DNA of 64,000 nucleotides from Nonomuraea montanisoli. GTDB lineage: Bacteria; Actinomycetota; Actinomycetes; Streptosporangiales; Streptosporangiaceae. The notes under the pieces are model-generated. The model searched no databases and was not told the DNA's origin. It saw only the letters and a program-made list of their open reading frames with translations. The position numbers were made by a program, and so were the translations under genes. This document shows, in pieces, positions 24,183-33,356 of this stretch. The first letter of the stretch is position 1; every line of letters begins with the position of its first letter. Location: contig NZ_JABWGN010000003.1 in NCBI RefSeq assembly GCF_013363975.1, positions 124,001 to 188,000 of the forward strand, given 5' to 3'.

Positions 24183-24392
24183 TCGCGCACCTCCGCTGCC
24201 ACTGTGCCGCCGATCACCCGGAGATCATGATGATCCGGGGGGACGGCCTCGGACGCAATGGCGTAGGTCACATTGGCGGGTCACGAAGCCGTCGCGCCGC
24301 GAGCACCCGCACGTCAGCGCCCCACGATCACGACGGAAGGGGCGGCCGGCCCCACGCTGCTCGTGCTGGTCCCGGAAGCCCGGCTGCCCGGC

Positions 24393-25055
24393 TCAGCCGG
24401 TGACGGTCTCGGCCTGGGCGCGCAGGGCGTCCACGGCCGCGGAGGGGTCGCTGGCTCCGTACACGGCGCTGCCCGCGACGAAGACGTCCGCCCCCGCCTC
24501 GGCGACCCGCTCGATGGTCTCGGTCGTGACCCCGCCGTCCACCTGGATCCAGATCCGGCCGCCGTGCCGCTCGACGAGGGAGCGGGCGGTGCGGATCTTC
24601 GGCAGCACCATGTCGAGGAACCCCTGGCCGCCGAACCCCGGCTCGACCGTCATGAGCAGCAGCATGTCGATCTCGCCGAACAGCCCCTCGTACGGCTCGA
24701 CGGCGGTGCCCGGGTTGAGGGCGAGCGCCGCCCGCGCGCCGAGGGAGCGGATCTGGCGCAGCGTGCGCACGGGCGCCTTGGCGGCCTCGGCGTGGATGGT
24801 GACGCTGCCCGCGCCCGCCTCGGCGTAGGCGGGCGCCCACCGGTCGGGGTCCTCGATCATGAGGTGGCAGTCGAGCGGCAGGGACGTGGCCTTGCGCAGC
24901 GACTCCACGACGGGCAGGCCGAGCGTGAGGTTGGGCACGAAGTGGTAGTCCATGACGTCGACGTGCAGCCAGTCGGCGTTGGGCACCGCCGCGGCCTCGT
25001 CGGCGAGCCGAGCGAAGTCGGCGGACAGGATGCTGGGCGAGATCTGTACGGCCAT
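24393..25055 (-). CDS. rpe: Ribulose-phosphate 3-epimerase
   Basis: The 220-residue TIM barrel of the pentose phosphate pathway interconverts ribulose-5-P and xylulose-5-P. It shows [13 protein letters not shown] (catalytic aspartate), [16 protein letters not shown] (metal His and Asp), [25 protein letters not shown] (phosphate/flexible loop), [13 protein letters not shown] (second catalytic aspartate) and FVAGSAVYG. All expected metal ligands are present. It stands at the end of the fmt-rsmB gene string, separated from rsmB by 355 bp. Confidence 0.96.
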   Translation of the reverse strand: MAVQISPSILSADFARLADEAAAVPNADWLHVDVMDYHFVPNLTLGLPVVESLRKATSLPLDCHLMIEDPDRWAPAYAEAGAGSVTIHAEAAKAPVRTLRQIRSLGARAALALNPGTAVEPYEGLFGEIDMLLLMTVEPGFGGQGFLDMVLPKIRTARSLVERHGGRIWIQVDGGVTTETIERVAEAGADVFVAGSAVYGASDPSAAVDALRAQAETVTG

Positions 25056-25410
25056 GATGTGCCGAGTCTATTGAACCCCGCCCCGGCGCGCGCCCCCGCC
25101 CTCTCAGCCCCGACGGAGCGCGCCCTCCTCCCCTTCCTCCTCGACAGCCGCGGACCGCGCTCCCCCGCCCTAGCCCTCTCCACGCCCCAGGACGCGCTCC
25201 ATCCCCGCATCCCTCGCCGCCCACGCTCCGGGCCGCGCTCTCCCGCCCCTCTCGCGGCCCCTCCCCGGCGCCTCTCCCGTACGCCTCGGACCGAGTCTTC
25301 GCCTTGCGCGCCCTCCCGCCATTCACCTCTGAGGGTCACCTCTGAGGGCCGCACGCGGTGGCGGCGCGGCCCCCTTCATCCCCGGCCCCACCCGGTCGGC
25401 GACGGCGGTG
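25056..25410. other. 355-bp spacer between rsmB and rpe
   Basis: The sequence is C-rich and low in complexity (runs such as GCGCCCTCCTCCCC and repeated CGCTCTCCCGCC). I see no gene, clear promoter or structured RNA. Confidence 0.5.
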
Positions 25411-27939
25411 TCAGGCGCGCTTGCGAAGCAGAGCCAGGAACATCGCGTCGGTGCCGTGCCGGTGCGGCCAGAACTGGGCGTGCGGGCCGTCGCCCAGGCC
25501 GTCGACCTCGGGCAGGTAGTCGCGGGCGTCGAGCTGCTCCACGTCGTCGCGGCGCGCGATCACGTCCCCGACCACGACCCGGGTCTCCGCGAGGTGCGGG
25601 GAGCAGGTGACGTACGCGACCACGCCGCCGGGACGGGTGGCGTCCAGGGCGGTGTTCAGCAGGGCGCGCTGGAGCCGTCCCAGCTCGGCGACACTCGCGG
25701 GGTCGCGCCGCCACCGCGCCTCGGGCCTGCGCCGCAGCGCGCCGAGACCGGTGCAGGGGGCGTCGAGCATGACGCGGTCGAACGCGCCGGGCCGCCAGGC
25801 GGGCCGCGTGCCGTCGGCGGTGACCACTCCGGCGTGCGCGGTGGTCTGCGCCACGAGCCGGGCCCGGTGCTGCTGCACGTCGGCGGCGAGCAACCGCGCC
25901 CCACCGGGGAACGCCACGGGCCGCTCGTCCTCGGCGCCTTCGCGGAACGGCACAGGCCGGCCGCCCTCAGCCGCCGCCTCGGAGCCGGATCCGCCGCCCT
26001 CGACCTCCTCGGGGCCCGCCACAGACTGACCGCCAGGCGCGGTGCCGTCGTTCGCGGTGCCGTCGTAACCCGTGTCGTCGTAACCCGTGTCGTCGTAACC
26101 CGTGTCGTCGTGACCGGTGTCGCCGTACACCGCCACGGCGTCCAGCAGGCCCGCCTTGCCGCCCGGACCGGCGCACATGTCCAGCCACAGTTCACCCTCG
26201 GAAGAGCCTGGCCGGGGAGAAGACGGCGGGCCGAGGGGGACGCGGGTCAGGGCGAGGGCCACGAGCTGGCTGGCCTCGTCCTGAACGGCCGCGCGGGTCT
26301 CGGCGACCGCCGCGATCTGCCCGGGGTCGCCCTCCGCCAGGTACGCCCCGTACGGCGAATAGCGGGTGGGCTCGGCGCCCGCGTCGAGCAGCTCCCGACG
26401 GGAAGAGCGTCCCGGCCGGGCCACCAGGGTGACCAGGGGACGGGCGTTGTCGGCGGCCAGGAGTTCGGCGGTCTCCTCGATGCCGCTGCCGAGCGCGTCG
26501 CGGAAGGCGCTGACCACCCAGCGCGGGTGGCTGTGGACCACCGCGAGGTGCCCGGACGGGTCGTCGGCGAGGTCGGGCGCCACGATGGGCAGCCACTCGT
26601 CGAGCGTGCGAGAGGCGATCTTGCGCAGCACCGCGTTGACGAACTTGGCCGCGCCCGGTCCGATGCGCTGCCGTACCAGGTCGACCGTGGTGCCCACGGC
26701 GGCGTGCGGCGGGACGCGCATGCGGAGGAGCTGGTGCGCGCCGAGCCGCAGGGCGTCGCGCACGGCGGGGTCGGGCGCGCGGTCGCTGCAGATCGCGATG
26801 ATCGCGTCGTACGTGCCGAGGCCGCGCAGGGTGCCGTAGGCCAGCTCGGTGACCAGGGCGGCGTCGCGGCCCTTCAGTCCGCGGTCGCGCAGGAGGCGCG
26901 GGGTGAGGAGGTTGGCGTAGGCGTCGCGCTCGTCGACGGCGCGCATGACGTCGAACGCGGCGTTGCGCGCGGGGTCACGCTGCGCCCGCCCGGCGCCACC
27001 ACGACCACGCCCGCCGCCACCCGGCCCGCTTCCCGCATCGCCCCGGCCACCCCGCTGCCCGACCTGACCCCCCTGCTGACCGGAAGAACGACCCGGTCCA
27101 CCGGCCTGACCACGCTGCTGACCGGACGGACCACCCGGTCCACCCGCCTGACCACGCTGCTGACCGGACGGACCACCCGGTCCACCCGCCTGACCACGCT
27201 GCTGACCGGACGGACCACCCGGTCCACCCGACGGACGAGCCTGCTGACCGGACGCACCTCGGGACTGCCCGGATGAGCCGCTCCGCTGGCCAGGCTGATC
27301 ACCCTGACGGCCGGACACATCGTCCCGCTCGCTCGGCCCGCCATTCCGGCGACGGACTCCCCGGTTCCCGGCCGACGCCTCACGGCTCGGTCCTCGATCC
27401 GCCTCCGCCGCGCGACCCGCATCGCGACCGGCTCCACGACCCTGGTCACGCCACGAACTCCGACCAGCGTCACGACCTGACTCATGACCGGAGTCGCGCC
27501 CCGAACCGCGCCCGGTGCCCGATCCAGCTCTCATGCCAGGCCCCCGACCCGCGTCACGACCCGCACCCGACCCGCGACCGGCCTCAGGGCCCGCACCGCG
27601 CCCGGAACCGCCCACGCGACCCGCACCGGCCCCACGACCTGCACCGGCTCCTCGGCCCCCACCAGCCCCACGGCCCGTGCCGGCTCCTCGGTCCATGCCA
27701 GCTCCTCGGCCCGCACCAGCCTCGCGACCCGTGCCCGCACCGGCCCCGCGGTCCGTGCCGGCTCCTCGCCCCGCACCAGCCTCGCGCCCCGCGCCGGAGC
27801 CGCGGCCCGCGTTGAAGCCGCGCCCCGCGTCCCGACCGGAACCGCGGCTGTCTTCGCGCCCCGTGTCCCGGCCCGCTCCACCGCTGCCTTCGCGGCCGGT
27901 GCCGCGATCCTCGGGCCCACGGCCCCCGCTGGTGCTCAT
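25411..27939 (-). CDS. rsmB: 16S rRNA (cytosine-967) methyltransferase with long RG-rich N-terminal tail
   Basis: The product is about 842 residues; typical RsmB is 430-480. Residues 326-470 are the NusB-like RNA-binding domain (NAAFDVMRAVDERDAY, KFVNAVLRKI). The Rossmann methyltransferase has motif I LDMCAGPGGK (586-595), motif IV DAPCTGLGAL (Cys729) and the nucleophile in YVTCSP (Cys779). Residues 1-325 are low complexity: AGRGAG and RGSGRD-type repeats, then three copies of GGPGGPSGQQRGQA. A second insertion (about 606-677) after motif I begins with DDTGY repeats. The ATG at 27939 is a choice; the frame is open to a GTG at 28074. It lies downstream of fmt. Confidence 0.9.
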   Translation of the reverse strand: MSTSGGRGPEDRGTGREGSGGAGRDTGREDSRGSGRDAGRGFNAGRGSGAGREAGAGRGAGTDRGAGAGTGREAGAGRGAGMDRGAGTGRGAGGGRGAGAGRGAGAGRVGGSGRGAGPEAGRGSGAGRDAGRGPGMRAGSGTGRGSGRDSGHESGRDAGRSSWRDQGRGAGRDAGRAAEADRGPSREASAGNRGVRRRNGGPSERDDVSGRQGDQPGQRSGSSGQSRGASGQQARPSGGPGGPSGQQRGQAGGPGGPSGQQRGQAGGPGGPSGQQRGQAGGPGRSSGQQGGQVGQRGGRGDAGSGPGGGGRGRGGAGRAQRDPARNAAFDVMRAVDERDAYANLLTPRLLRDRGLKGRDAALVTELAYGTLRGLGTYDAIIAICSDRAPDPAVRDALRLGAHQLLRMRVPPHAAVGTTVDLVRQRIGPGAAKFVNAVLRKIASRTLDEWLPIVAPDLADDPSGHLAVVHSHPRWVVSAFRDALGSGIEETAELLAADNARPLVTLVARPGRSSRRELLDAGAEPTRYSPYGAYLAEGDPGQIAAVAETRAAVQDEASQLVALALTRVPLGPPSSPRPGSSEGELWLDMCAGPGGKAGLLDAVAVYGDTGHDDTGYDDTGYDDTGYDGTANDGTAPGGQSVAGPEEVEGGGSGSEAAAEGGRPVPFREGAEDERPVAFPGGARLLAADVQQHRARLVAQTTAHAGVVTADGTRPAWRPGAFDRVMLDAPCTGLGALRRRPEARWRRDPASVAELGRLQRALLNTALDATRPGGVVAYVTCSPHLAETRVVVGDVIARRDDVEQLDARDYLPEVDGLGDGPHAQFWPHRHGTDAMFLALLRKRA
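27050..27250. repeat. 42-bp coding minisatellite in rsmB
   Basis: Three nearly identical 42 bp units plus partial copies encode the 14-residue unit GGPGGPSGQQRGQA. There are no spacers between the units, and the reading frame is kept, so this is a coding minisatellite rather than a CRISPR. Confidence 0.85.
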
Positions 27940-28228
27940 CCCCTCCGGCTTTCCCTCATCTGTGCCGATCGCACGTACGCCCACCGGCTTGTCCGCCGCC
28001 CGTACGCCCACCGCGTGTCCGCCGCCCGTACGCCGTCCGGACCCCTGTCCGCCGCCCGTACGCCCGCAGGACACCTACCCACTGCCCATACGCCCGCCGG
28101 ACACATGTCGGCCAACGCTACGCCCACCACCGTCATCCCCGCGCACCGGTCACCACTGAGGGACCGACGCGCGCGGCGAGCCCAGCGCTCCGATGGGCGG
28201 CGGCTTCGATCTCAGCGGCCCGCCCCGG

Positions 28229-29164
28229 TCACGCGGACGCGAACCGGTCGCCGCTCTCCACACGTGCCCCCCGCGCCCACTCGCCCGCGCTCATGACCCG
28301 CTTGCCCTGCGGCTGCACCTCGCCCAGCTCGACCGGGTGGGTGGCGGTGCCGACGAGCACGGAATGCTTGCCCGCGGCGATGGCGCCCGGGGCGAGGCTC
28401 TCGGCGGACGGCGCCGGCGTGACACGGCCGACCTTGAGCCGCTGGCCACGGAACGTGGTCCACGCCCCCGGGTTGGGGGTGCCGGCCCGGACGAGCCGGT
28501 CGACCCGCATGGCGGGCGCCGTCCAGTCGATCTCGGCGTCGACGACGTTGATCTTGGGGGCGATGCTCACCCCGTCGGACGGCTGCGGGCGCGCCTCCAG
28601 GGTGCCGTCCTCGACGCCGTCGAGCGTGGCCGCGAGCAGCCCGGCCCCCGACTGGGCGAGCCGGTCGAGGAGGGCGCCGCTGGTGTCGTCGGGCCGCACC
28701 TCCTCGGTGACCACGCCGTAGACGGGTCCGGCGTCCAGCTCCTTGACGATCTGGAACGTCGAGGCGCCGGTGATCTCGTCGCCGTGCAGGATGGCGTGCT
28801 GCACCGGGGCGGCTCCGCGCCAGGCGGGCAGGATCGAGAAGTGCAGGTTGATCCAGCCGTGGCGGGGCACGTCGAGCGCGGACTGGGGCAGCAGCGCGCC
28901 GTAGGCGACCACGGGGCAGCAGTCGGGCTCCAGCTCGGCCAGCCGCTTCAGGAACTCGGGGTCGCCGGCCTTGGCGGGGCGCAGCACCGGGATGCCCGCC
29001 TCCTCTGCCAGCTCTGCGACCGGCGACGGATGAACCTTGCGGCCCCGGCCCGACTGGGCGTCGGGGCGGGTGACGACGGCCACCACGTCGTGCCGCGGCG
29101 AGTCGATCAGCGCGCGGAGCGACGGCAGCGCCGTGTCGGGCGTGCCCGCGAAGACCAGGCGCAT
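28229..29164 (-). CDS. fmt: Methionyl-tRNA formyltransferase
   Basis: The 311-residue protein formylates initiator Met-tRNA using 10-formyl-THF. It starts [16 protein letters not shown] and has the catalytic set [19 protein letters not shown] (Asn, His) and ELDAGPVYG (Asp), with the basic tRNA loop [13 protein letters not shown] near residue 40. The usual HxSLLP is HFSILP, a conservative change. The C-terminal OB-like domain is complete. Four bases separate it from def upstream, so the formylation and deformylation enzymes are co-expressed. Confidence 0.96.
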   Translation of the reverse strand: MRLVFAGTPDTALPSLRALIDSPRHDVVAVVTRPDAQSGRGRKVHPSPVAELAEEAGIPVLRPAKAGDPEFLKRLAELEPDCCPVVAYGALLPQSALDVPRHGWINLHFSILPAWRGAAPVQHAILHGDEITGASTFQIVKELDAGPVYGVVTEEVRPDDTSGALLDRLAQSGAGLLAATLDGVEDGTLEARPQPSDGVSIAPKINVVDAEIDWTAPAMRVDRLVRAGTPNPGAWTTFRGQRLKVGRVTPAPSAESLAPGAIAAGKHSVLVGTATHPVELGEVQPQGKRVMSAGEWARGARVESGDRFASA

Positions 29165-29168
29165 CGGC

Positions 29169-29717
29169 TCACAGCGCCTTTCCGCCGGTGGCGTGCGGGG
29201 AGAACTTGACCGTCGGCGCGGACAGGCCGCTCCACTCGGCCTCGCGGATGGCCTTCATGGCGAGCTTGCGCTGCTTGGGGTCCATGCGGTCGATGAACAG
29301 GATGCCGTCGAGGTGGTCGGTCTCGTGCTGGAAGCAGCGCGCCATCAGGTCGGTGCCTTCGAGGACGACCGGCTCGCCGTGCATGTCGAAGCCCTTGGCC
29401 ACGGCGCGGACGGCGCGCGGCGTCGGGTAGCTCAGCCCCGGGAAGGACAGGCAGCCCTCCTCGCCCTCCTCGTCCAGCTCGGAGGACAGGTCGAGGTCGG
29501 GGTTGATCAGGTGGCCGAGCTGGTCGTCCACGTAGTACGTGAACACGCGCAGCCCGACGCCGATCTGCGGGGCGGCCAGGCCCGCGCCCGGCGCGTCCAT
29601 CATCGTGTCGGTCAGGTCCTTGACCAGCTTGCGGAGCTCCTTGTCGAAGTCGACGACCGGGGCCGCCGGGGTGCGCAGCACCGGGTCTCCGAACAGCCGG
29701 ATCGACTGGATCGCCAA
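29169..29717 (-). CDS. def: Peptide deformylase
   Basis: The 182-residue metallopeptidase removes the formyl group from nascent proteins. All three motifs are intact: GAGLAAPQ (44-51), EGCLSFPG (87-94, metal Cys89) and HETDH (131-135, metal histidines and catalytic Glu). It ends with a basic helix and PTVKFSPHA tail. It lies just before fmt and 4 bp after the unknown gene at 29722, indicating one transcription unit. Confidence 0.96.
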   Translation of the reverse strand: MAIQSIRLFGDPVLRTPAAPVVDFDKELRKLVKDLTDTMMDAPGAGLAAPQIGVGLRVFTYYVDDQLGHLINPDLDLSSELDEEGEEGCLSFPGLSYPTPRAVRAVAKGFDMHGEPVVLEGTDLMARCFQHETDHLDGILFIDRMDPKQRKLAMKAIREAEWSGLSAPTVKFSPHATGGKAL

Positions 29718-29721
29718 GGGG

Positions 29722-31080
29722 TCACTCCGTTTCGCTTGGATGGGGTGAACCCAGTTTAGTGTGCTCGACGGATCGCGCCTTCATCGCCGCTTTGCGCGCC
29801 GCCTTGACGACCGCCGGGTCGTCGTGGGCGGAGGCGAGCATGTCGAGGACGGCGACCGTGTCGGGGTGGCCGACGGCGGGCATCTCGCCGACCAGCCGGA
29901 TCAGGTCCTCGCCGGGCTCGGGCGGGTCGAGCCGCCCGGCGGCGTGGCCGGACAGGTGCATGAGGGCCGCGAGGGAGTCGACCGCGATCCAGGTGTGGTC
30001 GTCGGCGCTGAGCGCCGGGGCGTCGAGGTCGCGGATGTGCAGCCAGGACGCGGCGTAGCGGCGCACCAGCGGCAGCTCCAGGGCCTCGCGCAGGGGCTTC
30101 TCGGCCTCGGGCCCGAGCTCCTCCAGGATCGCGCCGACGGCGCCGCGCTGCCCGGCCGTGCCCTCGGCGGCGATCTCGACGAGCTCGCGGGCGGCCTCCT
30201 CGGGCGGGCGCCGCTCCAGCCAGCCCGCCACGGCGCTCTGCGTGGCCGTGCCCTTGACCAGCGCCTCCACCAGCTCCGCGGCGGACAGGTCGGCGAACAC
30301 CTCCACCTCGGCGGCCGTCGGCGCGTCGTGGCCCTCGCGCAGCAGGTCGCGGCGGATCGCCCACACCCCCAGGGGGGTGAGCGCCGTACGGCCGGCGTCG
30401 GTCTGCTCGACCAGGCCGCAGTACGCGAGCAGGGACAGCGCCTCCAGCAGCTCGGCGGGCAGCGAGGCGGCCAGCCGGCGCAGCTGCACCGTGCCGGGCT
30501 CGCAGGCGACCTCGTGGGACTGCAGGATGCCGCGGGCGAGGTTGGCGACGGCCACGCCGGAGCGCACGGAGTAGACGGTGGCCAGCATCTCGGCGAGGTG
30601 CTCGTCGACCACGGCCGAGCCGGTCAGTCCCTCGTCGGCGCGGTCGAGGACGTCCATGACCACGCCGTCCCAGAACTCCAGCGTCGCCTCGACGGTCAGC
30701 ATCTCGGGCAGCGGGCCGCGCAGGGCCTGGCCGCGGACGATCTGCAGCAGGCCGGTGTTGACGGCGACGATCCAGAGGAGGCGCAGCCGCGCCGCGTCGA
30801 CGCCGAGGGTCTCGGCAGCGGCGGCGGCGTCGGCCGCGGGGAGCAGCCCTTCGGGGGTGACGGGACGGGTGCCGGTCCACGCGGTGAGGCGGATGGCGTC
30901 GGCCACGAGCGGCACGGCGGGCACCAGACGGGCGAGCTGGGCGTCGGGCACGAGCGTCACGGGCGGGAACGTCAGGGCCTCGTGCTCCTCGGCCGCCTCC
31001 TGCGGCGGCCGCGGCGGCACGGCGGGCTGCTCATCGATCAGCTTGCGCAGCTCGGCGAGGTCGAAGACATTGTTGGCCAC
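29722..31080 (-). CDS. Unknown protein, paralogue 1 of the priA-def pair
   Basis: The 452-residue soluble, helix-rich protein has no signal peptide. Middle segments LAEMLATVYSVRSGVAVANLA and LSLLAYCGLVEQTDAGRTALTPLGVWAIRRDLL look like a winged-helix unit, followed by helical repeats (PPEEAARELVEIA) and a C-terminal HPDTVAVLDMLASAHDD...VVKAARKAAMKARS. The upstream neighbour ends the same way (VAKAARKAAFKARS) and shares the winged-helix segment, so the two are ancient duplicates. The pair sits between priA and def in a string of replication and translation genes. No known function can be given. Confidence 0.75.
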   Translation of the reverse strand: MANNVFDLAELRKLIDEQPAVPPRPPQEAAEEHEALTFPPVTLVPDAQLARLVPAVPLVADAIRLTAWTGTRPVTPEGLLPAADAAAAAETLGVDAARLRLLWIVAVNTGLLQIVRGQALRGPLPEMLTVEATLEFWDGVVMDVLDRADEGLTGSAVVDEHLAEMLATVYSVRSGVAVANLARGILQSHEVACEPGTVQLRRLAASLPAELLEALSLLAYCGLVEQTDAGRTALTPLGVWAIRRDLLREGHDAPTAAEVEVFADLSAAELVEALVKGTATQSAVAGWLERRPPEEAARELVEIAAEGTAGQRGAVGAILEELGPEAEKPLREALELPLVRRYAASWLHIRDLDAPALSADDHTWIAVDSLAALMHLSGHAAGRLDPPEPGEDLIRLVGEMPAVGHPDTVAVLDMLASAHDDPAVVKAARKAAMKARSVEHTKLGSPHPSETE

Positions 31081-31150
31081 CCACGAAACTTACTGCACAG
31101 GAGTCACAGGGACGTACTCATCGCGGATCCCGGCCGGGTTCGCCGGAGTT

Positions 31151-33307
31151 CTACCTGATGGCCCGGGAACGGGCCTTGAAGGCGGCCTTGCGGGCCGCCT
31201 TGGCGACCGTTCCGTCGGGGATGGAGCGGCCTAGAAGTTCCAGCACGTCCACCACGTCGGGGTGGTCGACCCGCCACATCTCCTCGATGAGGTGGGCGGG
31301 CGGGCCGGAGGCGGCCATGTTCTCGGCGAAGACGTCGGGGTCCTCCTGGGCCGCAGGCATGGCCAGCGCCAGCATGTCGACGCTGACCCAGAGCAGTTCG
31401 TCCTGGGTGAGCGCGGGCGTCGGCAGGCCGCGGGAGGCGAGCCAGTGGATGGCGTGCGGGCGCAGCTCGGCGTCGTCGAGGCAGGCGCGCACCTCGGGCT
31501 CGGCCTCGGCGCCGAGGCGGTCGACGATGGTGACGGCGATGCCGCGGGCCACGGCGGGCGCGCCGGACGCGGCCGCGAGGAGCTGGGCCGCGGCCTCGCC
31601 GGGGGTGCGGCGGCTGAGCCAGCGGGCGATGTCGTCCTCGGCCATCTCGGTGGGCACGCCGTCGAGCAGGCCCTCGACGAGGCCGGTGGCGTCGGACTCG
31701 GCCAGGTCGGGCGCCAGGGGGGCGTCGATGCCGAGCGCCAGGTAGTGCTCGCGCAGCGCCCACACGGCGAGCGGCGTCAGCCCGGCCGAGCCGCCGCTCC
31801 ACCGGGTCGCGCCGCCTGGCCCACCGGCACGGCCCTGGCCGCCGGCGGGCCGCCTCCCGGCCGCGGCCTCTCCTTCGAAACCGGCCGCTTCGGAGCCGGC
31901 CGCTTCCCGCCCGCCCGATCCGGACGCTTCCCGTCCCCTTGATCCGCGCGCTTCCGATCCGCCCGATGCGGGTCCTTCCGGTCCACCCGATGCGGGTGCT
32001 TCCGGTCCGCTTGATCCGGCCGCTTCCCCGCCGAATCCGCGCGCTTTCCGCCCGAACGCGGGCGCTTGCCCGCCGGCTCCTGGCGTTTCCCCGCCGAACT
32101 CGGCCGGCCGTGCGCCGCCCTCGGCCGGTTGCCCGGCCGGTCCGGCCAGTTGCCCGCCGGTCCTGCCCGGGCGGCCGGGGCCGCGGTGGGCGGACGTCCC
32201 ACGCTGGATGCCGACGACCCGCCGGCCTCCGGCCGCGTGCGGGGCGTCGGGCCCGGAGGGAACGGCGACGCCGATGCGGCCCGCGACGGGCGCCATCGGA
32301 CGGCCTCCCGGAGCTGCGCCCGTACCGGACGGCGGAGTGGCGGCGGCGCCGCCCGCCCGCAGCCCTCGGGGCGGGAGCGTCCCGGGCGGGCCGGGCACCA
32401 TCTCGATCAGCCCGCACCACGCCAGCCGGTCGAGGGTCGCCGGCACGTCCACGTCGCCGTCGTCCACGACCTCCTGGAGGTAGTCGCCGATGACGGCGAC
32501 CGGCACCCGGGTGCGCAGCCGGTAGAGCATGTCGAACAGGTCGTAGAGCTCCTCGTCCAGCTCCGCGCTGCCGGTGACCGCGCCGCGCGTGTCCTGGTCC
32601 ACGAGGTAGGCCACCGCGGCCGCCCACAGCCGCATCGCCCCGTCCCCGGTCTCGGCCCCGGAGCGGCCCGCGTCGTAGTACGTGTCGAGGTGCTGTCGCA
32701 GGCCGGCCGCGAGGTGCCGGTACGGCTCCTCCGGCGCGTCCTCGCGCAGCGCCGTCCAGAGCGGCACGCGCGCCAGCGCCTCCAGCAGCTCGCCGGGCGC
32801 GGCGAGCCGGACGCCGGGCAGCGGCGAGCACCCCGGGCAGTCGCACGGCGCCTCCCCCAGATCGGGCAGCTCGCCGGACGGGATCGCGATCGACTGCTCC
32901 AGAGACTCGGGCCCGATGGAGCTGAACAGGCTCTTGGCCATGCCGAAGTTGGACTCGTCGGCCAGCGCCTCGGACATGCGGGGGGCGATGTCGTCGATGC
33001 GCTCGCGCATGGCTCCGGCGGTGGCCGCGTCCACCTCGCCGTTGTCCTGGAGGTAGTCGACCAGGGTGCGGGCGGCGGCCACGGTCTGCGGCGCGCTCTC
33101 GGGCGGGGTGATCACCTTGCGGGGATAGATGGACAGCAGCAGCTCGTCCAAGGTCGCGGCGGTGAAATCGCCCGGCTCGTTGACGTCGAGGTAGTCGCTG
33201 GCGTAGTCGCAGAGCAGGCGGACCTCGTCCGCGTCCACCTCGACTCCCCGCGCCCGTCCCCAAGCACGCAGGTCGTCGATGGCCTGGTTCACCCATTCGA
33301 TCGACAC
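31151..33307 (-). CDS. Unknown protein, paralogue 2, with 200-residue disordered insertion
   Basis: The protein has 718 residues. Residues 1-135 (YLDVNEPGDFTAATLDELLLSIYPRKV) lack a counterpart in the neighbour; 155-305 match its front half, including a CDCPGC cysteine cluster (155-160) that the neighbour lacks. At about 306-508 a Gly/Pro/Ala/Arg-rich stretch with units such as EAPASGGPEGPASGG is inserted exactly where the paralogue has a nine-residue wing loop (LAYCGLVEQ...ALTPLGVWAI versus LAWCGLIEM...GLTPLAVWAL). The C-terminal part (VDHPDVVDVLELL, KAARKAAFKARS) is conserved. The start ATG at 33307 opens MSIEWVNQAI. Function is unknown. Confidence 0.75.
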   Translation of the reverse strand: MSIEWVNQAIDDLRAWGRARGVEVDADEVRLLCDYASDYLDVNEPGDFTAATLDELLLSIYPRKVITPPESAPQTVAAARTLVDYLQDNGEVDAATAGAMRERIDDIAPRMSEALADESNFGMAKSLFSSIGPESLEQSIAIPSGELPDLGEAPCDCPGCSPLPGVRLAAPGELLEALARVPLWTALREDAPEEPYRHLAAGLRQHLDTYYDAGRSGAETGDGAMRLWAAAVAYLVDQDTRGAVTGSAELDEELYDLFDMLYRLRTRVPVAVIGDYLQEVVDDGDVDVPATLDRLAWCGLIEMVPGPPGTLPPRGLRAGGAAATPPSGTGAAPGGRPMAPVAGRIGVAVPSGPDAPHAAGGRRVVGIQRGTSAHRGPGRPGRTGGQLAGPAGQPAEGGARPAEFGGETPGAGGQAPAFGRKARGFGGEAAGSSGPEAPASGGPEGPASGGSEARGSRGREASGSGGREAAGSEAAGFEGEAAAGRRPAGGQGRAGGPGGATRWSGGSAGLTPLAVWALREHYLALGIDAPLAPDLAESDATGLVEGLLDGVPTEMAEDDIARWLSRRTPGEAAAQLLAAASGAPAVARGIAVTIVDRLGAEAEPEVRACLDDAELRPHAIHWLASRGLPTPALTQDELLWVSVDMLALAMPAAQEDPDVFAENMAASGPPAHLIEEMWRVDHPDVVDVLELLGRSIPDGTVAKAARKAAFKARSRAIR

Positions 33308-33356
33308 AAAGGCACGCTAACGGCTGACTTACGGATGAGCGAATCGGGGAAACGGC

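Noticed and set aside
27050..27250. CRISPR-like 42-bp repeats
   Set aside because: The units lie in frame inside rsmB and have no spacers; it is a coding minisatellite.
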